Shown: positions 55,865 through 64,000 of the stretch, in pieces
Layout of the letters: every line of letters starts with the position of its first letter
How positions within the stretch are numbered: position 1 is the stretch's first letter
NCBI GenBank assembly: GCA_964030785.1
Contig: OZ034978.1
Span: 7,134,501 to 7,198,500, forward strand
Direction of reading: 5' to 3'
Source: Siderastrea siderea
Lineage: Eukaryota > Cnidaria > Anthozoa > Scleractinia > Rhizangiidae
Length of the DNA: 64,000 nt
Notes under the pieces: generated by a model
The model's database searches: none
What the model was told of the DNA's origin: nothing
Seen by the model: only the letters and a program-made list of their open reading frames with translations
Translations under genes and position numbers: made by a program

Positions 55865-57884
55865 CCACATAAAGTATTAGCACCAGGCGGTGCACGAAAA
55901 CCACCCTCAGATTTCCTACCGAAGATTGTACAATTTTTGTTAGCGTGCTACCAGATAAGACACAAAAAGAAAAAAAAAATGCAAAAGCAAGTTCTCGCTA
56001 CAGTTTTCGGTTTAAGTGTAGAGTTTTTTGGCGTGTTCCTTATACTAGGCACATGTTTGAATGGGCACTTGACGAGAAAAATGGAGTTAAAAACTTGGCC
56101 TAAAATGTGTTTCAGCGCTATTGAGAACGCAGCTTTTGTCAGTCGGGAATATGTTTGTTAGAATTAGCGAAGTTCTTGATATTAACATTTAAACTGAGAT
56201 TGTAAACTATCGTTACCGGTAAGTCGTCCAAATTCCATGATATCTTCAACGAACTTCAACTTTTCTAATGATTCAGCGCTGAAAAAAAAATGTATATATT
56301 GCTTAGTGGCTACTGAGTTGTTGTGTTAACCTTCGGACATACAAACAAAGTCACACTCCCACCATGGTACAAGGGGGGGGGGGGGGGGTGGGGGTTGATG
56401 GAACACCCTTGGGTTTTCGTTATGTTGCAATATTTCGGAAAGATTTTACCTTCAGTAGCAAGCCTGTGTACTCTACAAGATGAGGTGACGTCATCCAAGG
56501 TGGCCGCCATATTGGCCGCCATCTTGAATTTCACCCAAAATTAGAAATGGTCAAAAAACGAAAGAAATTGAAAATGTTTGATGCTGGACATGTCAAATAT
56601 GACGTAATTAAGCATTTAGCTACTTTTTGTCAACATTTTGTGCTTTTTTCATCTAACAAAGGGTAAATTAAGAAACAGGCATTTTTCTTCAAAAATGGCT
56701 AGACACCTGCCACTTATGACGTGATATATCGTGGCCATAGCAACCGATTCCTACCAAACTGTGTCTAAGGTATATGCACACAGCTACTGAAAACGGCAGG
56801 TGTAGATGATAATTCCTGTTAGAAAAATTCAAGAAAACCTTATGGGGGAGGGAGTGGCCCCGTTGTACGCCCAAGGGTTAAAAGGCTACGTCATTGGAAT
56901 TTGTGTGTGTGTACTCCGTGCCAAAATTAAAACAAAGCACTTTTCTCGTGCCCAAAATGCGCTAGAAAACCAAGACGAATATATCGAATTAGCCTTAGCT
57001 ATTTGGCTGCAATTCATTTCCATCCTTGCCATCCGTAAACAAAGAACTTATAATTATTTGCAGTTTTAGAAAATTAATAGAAAAAATCTGAACCATCATA
57101 TCTGGGTTCATGTGATTCCAATGTGTGTTGTGTTTCCCTCTTTTTAAAGTAATTCTAGAAATTAGTGACGCAGCCCCTTAAAACGGGAGGCTGTTGTTAA
57201 CCTCTGGACTGATATGACTTGCTGGTCGGTCTCAAATTTATCTGTTCATTTTCTCTCAGTTCAGGGTGGCACATGGCGTTATGCTTGACGCGTGATATGA
57301 GCAAAAGTTAGCGTGTGACACGTGAAATAGGAGACGTCTGCACGCAGGCTTCGTGAAAGCAGCTCAAATATTGCCGTGATCCGTGATTCGACATTCAGGA
57401 CTTTAATCACTAAGAGAGACTCCTCGTTCGCGTTCTTAAAGGACACTTAAAAGAATGATTTTGTGTGAAGAACGCCTTCTCTTGACTCATTTCATGCGTT
57501 TGAGGCCCTTTTTCCATACTCGTAGCTCCGCTAAAAGACTGTGTATTGAAAACTTAAGGCAAAGCAAATTAATTAGTCAATTAGGGATAAGTTTTTTGCA
57601 ATCTTGTATGTATAATACTTGATTCGTGAAATGTTTCAAAAAACATACGTGATGCGTGATTTGAATGAAAATGGGCTCGTGATTCGTGAATGGGACCCCC
57701 CTTTACCGCCCTGTCAGTTGAGATCAGAAAGTTGGAACTTTTAGCCATCGGAATGAACGTCTCGCTGATTGTGGATTGATCTGGGTGAGAAATTCAAAAC
57801 TGGCTCGCCAGCCATAAAAATGCGCTGTAATTTGGAGTATTAACCGGCCGGAGGTGTTATCGACAAGAATCAGGTCCACGGCAA
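55865..57884. other. Non-coding stretch with G-run and TE-like words
   Basis: It holds a G-homopolymer (56370-56388) and a possible piggyBac/Kolobok-like end (GTGACGCAGCCCCTTAAAAC near 57162-57182). It also has TCATCCAAGGTGGCCGCCAT repeated as GGCCGCCATCTTGAA at 56490-56530. No coding sequence is supported. Confidence 0.5.
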
Positions 57885-57888
57885 TAGG

Positions 57889-58253
57889 TGCGGTTACACG
57901 GGGCACTTTTACCGTGGTAAAAGACCCTTTCACCACGGGAAACTGCATTTAGCGAGTGTGACCGACATTTCCACAGGTACATTTCCCGTGTTAAATATCC
58001 ATGGATACATCAAAAAGATCACACGAAGCGCCCATGATATTTAACGTGGTAAGTTGCAATGGTGTTTTGATGCCCAAGGTACAGGAGCCAATCACGATAC
58101 TCGGTTTAACATCAACACATTTTTACCTTGGCAAATCACAACTCACGTGTGACCGCTGGTAACACGGTATACTGAAACCCAAATGTGATGCACCGCGGGA
58201 TGAGCTACCATGGGAAATGCCATTCACCGTACCGGTGTGTGCAACCACACCTA
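57889..58253. mobile_element. MITE-like element with inverted ends, TA-flanked
   Basis: The ends are GGTGCGGTTACAC and the complement of GTGCAACCACACC, with TA on both sides. The interior has repeated words such as ACCGTGGTAAAAG, CACGGGAAAC and AACACGGTATAC in both orientations. The exact superfamily is unclear. Confidence 0.6.
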
Positions 58254-58906
58254 ATATCTTTGCGTTATCTTACTGTCGACATGGTAAGAATGACGGTAGC
58301 ATAAGGCGACGAACAAATTGAGGTTCGCTTGCAATACTCACCTAAACAAAGGATTCTCTTTTTCCAACGAATATTTAACAAACCGAGAAGGATTCAGAAA
58401 CACTATACGCAGAAGTTGATCACCAAATCTATGAGAAATATCGTTTAAGTTGGAAGACGATATACAAAGAAATCGACCACAATTTGTTGTCACAATTTTG
58501 GAAGGGCGCTAAATTTGAGTCATTAAATGATCGTGAATTTGAAGGATACGAATTTTTCCTTTAACCATAATACAGCTTAAAAAGAACTTGAGTGATGAGT
58601 TTTGCGGAGTGAATAAAGTTTAATTTTACGCCCAGTTCCTGAAAAGGCTTCCCTGCCTGATTTTTAAAATCGTTTCCAGCCCTTTACTCGTTATTTAAGT
58701 AGGGAATAACCCTTTGTACGTTTTCTAATTTGCATTACAATGTATTTGAACGTGGATGTGAGGATATTTCGGGCAATTTTACAGTTTTTGCCCGAAATTA
58801 CCTCACAGTCCCGTTAAAATACATTATAATGCAAATAAAAAAGTTAACTGTGAAAGCCACACTCGGCTTATTGAATTGAAATCGTTAGACTGCACAGGTA
58901 CTTTAC

Positions 58907-59330
58907 CCTTCCCCTCCCCCCCCCCCCCGGGGTGGGGTACAACCATATATAAGTTATATAGGCATGTTCCGCGCAGTAGGGTATGGTTTTTGAGATTCTC
59001 AGTCCTAAAATTGGGTTTCCATTTTGCCCCTTTTCGGAATTGGGATCCCAGTGTGATAATTTTCCTTAGTTTTTGTACATTATTATTGTATGCTTTATGC
59101 TAAACTTCTCATGTTACAGAGAAAAAAATAATCAAACACTTAAACGTTTCAAAGCTACGCGTCTTCACGAGTTAAAAACGACTTGTTTACACAATCCTTA
59201 ATTACCGTTTTTTTCTTGAGTTAGATGTCATTTTTCGCGTTTGGGCCGGAAAAAGTATCAATTTTCGATTTTCTATGCTTTAATACGGTCACACACCTAT
59301 TCTGAATTGACCGGAGTATCCCCCCACCGG
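58907..59330. mobile_element. hAT-like MITE, diverged relative of 43377-43799
   Basis: It begins with a C-run then CCGGGGTGGGGTACAACC, and ends CCGGAGTATCCCCCCACCGG. It shares TATATAAG, GTAGGGTATGGTTTTTGAG and similar blocks with the element at 43377-43799. Flanks TACTTTAC and AACTTAAC may be a diverged 8-bp duplication. Confidence 0.6.
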
Positions 59331-59383
59331 AACTTAACCATGAAAACACAGGCCTACTGCAATATTATTGTGTGCATACTTAC

Positions 59384-59520
59384 CGGGGGATAAGCTGTTA
59401 ATAAGGCTCTCCCCACATGCACTTGTGTGTGGGAAATAAGCAGTTTTTCCTGCGGTGTTTCGGTAGATTAATAATACTTGTTCCTCGCCTATGATCTCAC
59501 CTATGGCATTTAGGATAGCA
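59384..59520 (-). CDS. MGC-family gene 2, exon matching gene 1 exon 4
   Basis: The exon is 137 bp with acceptor TTTCTCTTACAG and donor GTAAGT. It encodes AILNAIGEIIGEEQVLLIYR, NTAGKTAYFPHTS and on. It ends in phase 1, where gene 1 ends in phase 2. Reading through the donor gives 16 more codons and a TAA at 59334-59336. Confidence 0.72.
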
Positions 59521-62500
59521 CTGTAAGAGAAAGAGTTAGATAAATAAACAAATAGATAAATAAATAATTAATAAATGATTTAATAAATAAACGAATAAAT
59601 GAAGAAATGAAAATGAATATATATAAATATTTTAATAATAAATAAATAATTGAAAAACTGAATAACTAACTAACGAACTAAATAAATAAATATACACCTA
59701 ATTGCAATAACATTGTCATACAAAAATGGAAAAAAATAATAAAGAAAAAAGCCAAATAGGAATTAATTAGCCATGAAAATTATTTCTTTATCTCTTTTAT
59801 AATTCTCGAAGCAATTATGGACGACGGTGTGATACTTCAATTTAATGTCAAATGTGTTGAAACAAGTTAAATTGGTCACCTAAAAAACCTTTTGAGCTTT
59901 AACCTTCGTCTGAGCAATTTCCTGAATGTAATTAGCGTACCTAATTTATTCCTATTTGGCTATTTTGTTTTCCCTTTTTTTTCATTTTTATATGATAACG
60001 TTATTGCAATTAGGTGTATATATAAATACGCAAATAAATAAATTTCTTTCCCATTCCCTTCAGTTTTGGAATAGCAATAGCTAGACATTTTTTTAACTTA
60101 CAGAATGTTTGCTTCGCTCTCTTCGTACCCAATAGAGGTGATTTCAAATATGTGATAGCCACGGTCGTGGAATCCTAATGAAGCAAACGAAACCAATAAA
60201 AGATAACCCTTTAGAAAACAAATGCGCTTTCACAAGGAGAGAAAAAATTATAATAAACGTGAGCTGTGTTTACCTTCATAATGAAGGAATGCAGGTAAGG
60301 CAGGGAGAGAAAGCTTGGGAATTTCAGGAAGGGCTGCAATAAGAAAATATTATGTCAGTATAACTTTTAATTGGTTTCATGAAAGAAATATGCACTTTTG
60401 CAATTTGACATGATTTTAGAGGCTTTGTTTTTTTCATGCAATGAACTTTATTTAGAAAAACAAAAACTACAGCGAAATTGCAGTGAATAGCTAACGGTTA
60501 CACTGAATAGCATAAAAAGCCTTAAACAAGTTATACTAAAAGGAAAGGAACGGGAAATAAAGAATAAACGAGCGCAACGAATGTTTTGATTAATTACATC
60601 AAAAGCTGGAATACATACAGCAGTATTGAGATAAAGAATTGAGAAAAGGGAGGTTGAAACATCTTCACACTATCGTACTTCTTAATGCGTGGATTTTTTC
60701 CAGAATAGGAATAAACTGTTCTAGTTTGTAGGGCTCAGAGTGCAATTTCTGATAGTACAAGTAGTAGTGCAAAATGTAAGCAGTATTTTAAACTGAGCTT
60801 GATGTCATCCCGAAAAATTTTTCTAGTGGATTTGGAGAAAAAGGTCAGCGATATTCCTCATAAAACTCCACTGAAAAATATTTGAGAGAAAGGAGAGTTA
60901 ACAAAGATATGGGTAATCGAGTCATGTTCTTTACAGTACAAGCACTTATTTACATTTTCTTAATCTGTGATCAGTTTGAATTCAAACTCTATTAGCTTGT
61001 TCTCTCAGCATACTTTCCCTATAAGGTCAAATTTAGACTTCCATTTTATATTTTCTACCTTGAACTCTTTTCCCCATTTTGTTAGCCCTGAGGCTTTAAC
61101 TGTGGCTGCATTAATGTACAGCGCAAAAGTAGTCTCTGAATTTCATTTGCAAAGATCAATATTTAACCAGTAAGAAGCTGAAAGGACCCATTTTCTTCGG
61201 GAAATCTATGTCTTATGCTAACAGATCTGGATTTTTGTAGTAGATGTTTCGGAATTGCCGAGATAACCTGTAGATAGCTCAGAAAGGTCGATGTAATGGT
61301 GAATTTTGTTTGAAATCAGTCCCGCAGAAATTCCCTTAGATGAAGGTAAATCATCATGAAGGAGAACTTCTGCGGGAATGACTGCAATACTGAGGAAAAC
61401 AATATGTCCGTTTTACTTTTGCTTTCATGGAAGAAGTATATACTTCTGCAAGTTTAGAGGCATTCTCTTAAACCGAAAAAAAGAGAGAAAAAATGGTTTA
61501 CCTTGATCAATTGGAACATTTTGTGCGGGAATGGCTGCGATAAAAAAATTCTGTCAGTTAAGCGTTGATACACAAGGCAATTTTTCCTGCCACTTGCAAA
61601 TGAAACGGAAGACAACAGCTTTTCGAGAGACGATCAGAATACATGCATGTTACACACTTTAACGTATCTCGCAACGTTTCAACTGAAAAACAGTTTCATG
61701 CAAATTGCAACGTACTTTTTCGTCACATTCTCTACATTTAACATTTTTTCTCCATTTTTTTTTAGCCCTTAGCCTTTTACTGTAGCTGCATTGATGTAGA
61801 GCCAATAGTATTCCCTAGTTTTTATTTTGCAAAGATCGATATTTAACGAGGAAGATAGCTGAAAGGTCACATTTTCTTCTGTAAATTTATGTCTTATGCT
61901 AAGAGATCTGGTCTTTGTAGCAGACGTTTCGGGAATTCCGAGATAACCGTGTAGATAGCTCAGAAAGTTAGATGTAATGGTGTAATTTGTTTAAAATTCT
62001 CGCAAATGTTCCTGTCGATGAAGGTAAACCATAATGGAGGGGAACTTCTGCAGGAATGACTTCTTTAGGAAAAAAATATGTCCGTTTTACTTTTGCATTC
62101 ATGGAAGAAATATATACTTCTGCAATTTAGAGGCCTTTACTTAATGAAAAAAAAAAATGAAAAAAAATGCCGGTTTACGGCTTCAACTAGCATGTCTAAT
62201 AGAATTTTTGCCGGAATGGCTGCAATACAAAAACATTCTGTCAGTTTTAAGGCCTTGTTACACAAGGCAATTTTTCCTGCGACTTGCAATGAAACGGAAG
62301 ACGACGTCTTTTTGAGACACGTTCTAGAACGTACGAACAATCGTCAACACTGAACAACATTGCAACTTCTTTTTTGGGGGGGAGGAGGAGGGGGTACTTT
62401 TGTACGTTACTGGTAAGTTCTTAGGTGTTCTTGGAGTGAAAAGATAACAGTACGTTGTCTTTACTTTCAAAACGAACAGAAGACATGACTCTTATGAATA

Positions 62501-62683
62501 CCCAATGTTATTAGCTTTACCTATAGATGAGAGTTTCTCTCCAGCCATGAAAGACAGAGTTGAGAATTGGGGCAGATTTTCATATAGGTTTGTCATCTTT
62601 CCCTCCCGGTTATCGAAATGTTGCTGGCGTTTTATTTGGCGATAGGGAGAAGTCACAAGTTTTGACAATATCCCTCTTGAAAG
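59384..62683 (-). CDS. Partial second gene of the unrecognised MGC family (family member 2)
   Basis: On the minus strand, exons 62521-62683, 61502-61534, 60274-60333, 60102-60174 and 59384-59520 join in frame with consensus splice sites. A sixth (61268-61381) is possible. The encoded blocks parallel the gene at 27241-31290: NLYENLPQFSTLSFMAGEKL against HRLHENLGQFSTLAFMAGDK; GFHDRGYHIFEITSIGYEES against GYHEYGFHIVNINSDEYIRD; AILNAIGEIIGEEQVLLIYR against CILDAVRNLTTGERFIIIYR. Phases of the shared junctions agree (0, 1, 2) except at the last donor. Between the first and second shared blocks this gene has extra small phase-1 exons encoding AIPAQNVPIDQ and ALPEIPKLSLPALPAFLHYE. The Met-Gly-Cys exon was not found and may lie right of the window. 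No equivalent of exon 5 was found, so the gene may be truncated or read through to a TAA at 59334-59336. Confidence 0.66.
59535..59700. repeat. AT-rich (AAAT/AATA)n low-complexity tract
   Basis: This is a run of imperfect AAATAAAT, AATGAAAT and TAAATAAT words in an intron of MGC-family gene 2. Confidence 0.85.
60102..60174 (-). CDS. MGC-family gene 2, exon matching gene 1 exon 3
   Basis: The exon is 73 bp, phase 1 to 2, with acceptor TTGCTTCATTAG and donor GTAAGT. It encodes G-FHDRGYHIFEITSIGYEESE, sharing G-[FY]-H-[DE]-x-G-[FY]-H-I with gene 1. Confidence 0.75.
60274..60333 (-). CDS. MGC-family gene 2, 60-nt proline-rich exon
   Basis: The acceptor is TTTTCTTATTGCAG and the donor GTAAAC, phase 1 to 1. 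It encodes A-LPEIPKLSLPALPAFLHYE. The final A-F-L-H-Y-E-G corresponds to C-L-T-Y-E-G at the end of gene 1 exon 2. Confidence 0.65.
61268..61381 (-). CDS. MGC-family gene 2, possible 114-nt exon
   Basis: The acceptor is TCAGTATTGCAG and the donor GTTATC (weak), phase 1 to 1, open throughout. It encodes IPAEVLLHDDLPSSKGISAG and on. It would keep the frame of the neighbouring exons. Its duplicate near 61950-62065 has an in-frame stop, so it may not be real coding sequence. Confidence 0.3.
61502..61534 (-). CDS. MGC-family gene 2, 33-nt micro-exon
   Basis: The acceptor is TTTTTTTATCGCAG and the donor GTAAAC, phase 1 to 1. It encodes A-IPAQNVPIDQ. A near copy lies at about 62178-62218, but its donor is shifted and would break the frame. 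Confidence 0.55.
62521..62683 (-). CDS. MGC-family gene 2, exon matching gene 1 exon 2
   Basis: The exon is 163 bp, phase 0 to 1. The acceptor is CTTTTCTTTTCTCTATAG and the donor GTAAAG. It begins LSRGILSKLVTSPYRQIKRQ and ends QFSTLSFMAGEKLSSI. Confidence 0.72.
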
Positions 62684-62791
62684 CTATAGAGAAAAGAAAA
62701 GAAAAAACAGAAAAGAGAAATATCAGTCATTGGTTTAAGATCATCGCCTACTTCAGTATACCTATACAGTAATACCTATATACACTTAGAG

Positions 62792-63069
62792 CGGTTTTCA
62801 ATTGAGTGTCGAAAGTAATTCGCGTTTTGCTCTGGTTTTGCTTTACTTCACTCTGTGATTGGTTAAAAAATCCCCCTCCATTTTTTCGACCAATCAGAAG
62901 TAAAACTCAAACCAATCACAACTTGCTCGCACGCGTTTTCCCGCGCTTGGCGCCGGTTACATGTATTTGCTTCGAGTTCTGATTGGTTCATTGGATAATT
63001 TGTGTTTGTTGTGATTGGTTGGGGTAATTACTTTGGTTTTGGTTTTACGACACTCATTTGAAAAGCGCT
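62792..63069. mobile_element. TA-flanked MITE rich in CCAAT/ATTGG boxes
   Basis: The ends are GAGCGGTTTTCAATTGAGTG-TCG and the complement of CGACACTCATTTGAAAAGCG-CTC, with TA on both sides. The interior has many ATTGGTT/AACCAAT words. A partial relative starts near 63143 (GGGGCTCTTAATTGAGTGTA). Confidence 0.78.
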
Positions 63070-63304
63070 CTATACCTACTTATACCTAAACTTATACCTG
63101 TAATTATTTCAAGAAATGCAAGTCAGGTTTTGGAATAGAGGGGCTCTTAATTGAGTGTAGTACTTTGGTCCGTTATAACAGAAGCAATCAGAACTCGAAA
63201 CAAATACATGAAACAAATGGAAGCAGTTGTTTTAGCCCGAGAAGGCCGATGTGCGAGTGACGTAACACGACTACGCGAGGTCTACAAGTAGCCCCCCTCT
63301 ATTT

Positions 63305-63480
63305 GAACAATAGAGTTCTTCTGTCGAAGGCACTATGGTGTAATAGGTTGCCCGAGGAAATTTGATCTTCACAACAAATACTAGCCCGAGAACGTAGTTC
63401 AAGGGCTTCTATGAAGTTTGAACATCAAATTTCCGAGGGAACCTATCACAGATTGAGTATGAGACAGAAGGACTCAATCG
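63305..63480. mobile_element. Short imperfect inverted-repeat element
   Basis: TTCTTCTGTCGAAGGCACTA and AATAGGTTGCCCGAGGAAAT on the left are mirrored by ATTTCCGAGGGAACCTATCA and GAGACAGAAGGACTCAAT on the right. The arms are about 60 bp around a short AT-rich middle. No target duplication was identified. Confidence 0.6.
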
Positions 63481-63950
63481 TTTTTATTGTTTAATGCTAA
63501 ATTTTGAGCGAAATTGCCAAAAACGGGCACTGTACAGTGTACACTGATAGACGCCCGTTGAGGGGACACACTATCGCGTCACGTGATCGATTTGGACCAG
63601 CGGGAGCACTCCAAAATTAAGCGTTACACTATTTATCTGCAAACGATAGTCCGCAATTTATGATGCATCTTATGTAATTCGAACGTGTTGAAAAAAATGA
63701 TACACAACGGACGCGCACGATTAACATAAGTTCATGTTTCTTTAGAAACATGTAAAAACTTTTCATATTTGTTCGTGTTTCTTGAAATACTAATGCATGA
63801 AACAAAGGAAAGCCATCAAGAGAATTCACACACTGCGAGTGCGTCAGCAAGAACTGTTCCCTAGAGCCCGCGTGGCAGACGATCGTTTTTGCGCGCCCCC
63901 AGCCGGGGGGGGGGGGGACTTGTCAATTGCTTCTATAGGAATTTAGTCCA

Positions 63951-64000
63951 GTTCTGGCCCCTCTCTCTCTGTTGCGTGACAGAGAGAGAGGGGCCAGAAC
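63951..64000. repeat. Perfect 22-bp inverted repeat at the window edge
   Basis: GTTCTGGCCCCTCTCTCTCT-GT (63951-63972) is exactly complementary to 63979-64000, with a 6-nt loop TGCGTG. It may be the tip of a larger palindrome cut by the window end. Confidence 0.9.

Larger units (their letters stand above)
60950..62345. repeat. Tandem duplication of about 680-690 bp
   Basis: Matching blocks occur at 61101 and 61781 (TGTGGCTGCATTAATGTA / TGTAGCTGCATTGATGTA) and at 61571 and 62261 (CACAAGGCAATTTTTCCTGC). TATGTCTTATGCTAA and TATGTCCGTTTTACTTTTGC match in the same order. Each copy contains a candidate micro-exon starting GCAG-CCATTCC. Confidence 0.88.

Noticed and set aside
62178..62218. A further phase-1 micro-exon of MGC-family member 2
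   Set aside because: The acceptor is good, but the donor position (GCC then GTAAAC) leaves phase 0 and would break the frame into the next exon. It is treated as a decayed duplicate.

Overview
The window is eukaryotic and most likely from an anthozoan cnidarian, probably a stony coral. This is inferred from intron-rich genes with consensus GT/AG junctions, a large intronless HEPN / NB-ARC / TPR protein of the kind expanded in corals and anemones, and very dense small inverted-repeat transposons. No species can be named from the sequence. Nothing looks bacterial or viral.

Layout. (1) 334-22904, minus strand: eleven in-frame exons of a RIM-binding protein (RIM-BP; TSPOAP1/RIMBP2 family). They encode the N-terminal coiled-coil half; the SH3 and fibronectin exons would lie beyond the left edge. 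Its introns are loaded with hAT-, Tc1/mariner-, pogo- and other MITE-like elements. (2) 22905-27240: intergenic DNA between divergent genes. (3) 27241-31290, plus strand: a seven-exon gene for a protein of about 204 residues that I do not recognise, with an N-terminal Met-Gly-Cys typical of lipid-anchored proteins. (4) 34514-38236, minus strand: the HEPN / NB-ARC / TPR protein. (5) 38.3-50.4 kb: no host gene recognised. It holds a LINE 3' end, MITEs and a 2.9-kb inverted-repeat element (44094-47002) with TAA target duplications and two divergent decayed genes that are not an obvious transposase. (6) 51.05-54.6 kb: a 3.5-kb satellite of about 56-bp units with hairpin-forming inverted units and a recurring spacer, flanked by inverted copies of a dispersed repeat. 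(7) 59.4-62.7 kb, minus strand: a second, partial member of the unrecognised family of item 3, with duplicated phase-1 micro-exons. (8) 62.7-64 kb: MITEs and a perfect hairpin at the edge.

The most notable observation is the pair of paralogous, apparently undescribed genes (27-31 kb and 59-63 kb), found by assembling short exons across matching splice phases. RIM-BP is a presynaptic scaffold and the NB-ARC protein looks like an innate immune-type signalling ATPase. The sequence does not show these genes working as one pathway.

All exon boundaries come from reading splice consensus, frame and family similarity by eye. No transcript data or database search was available.
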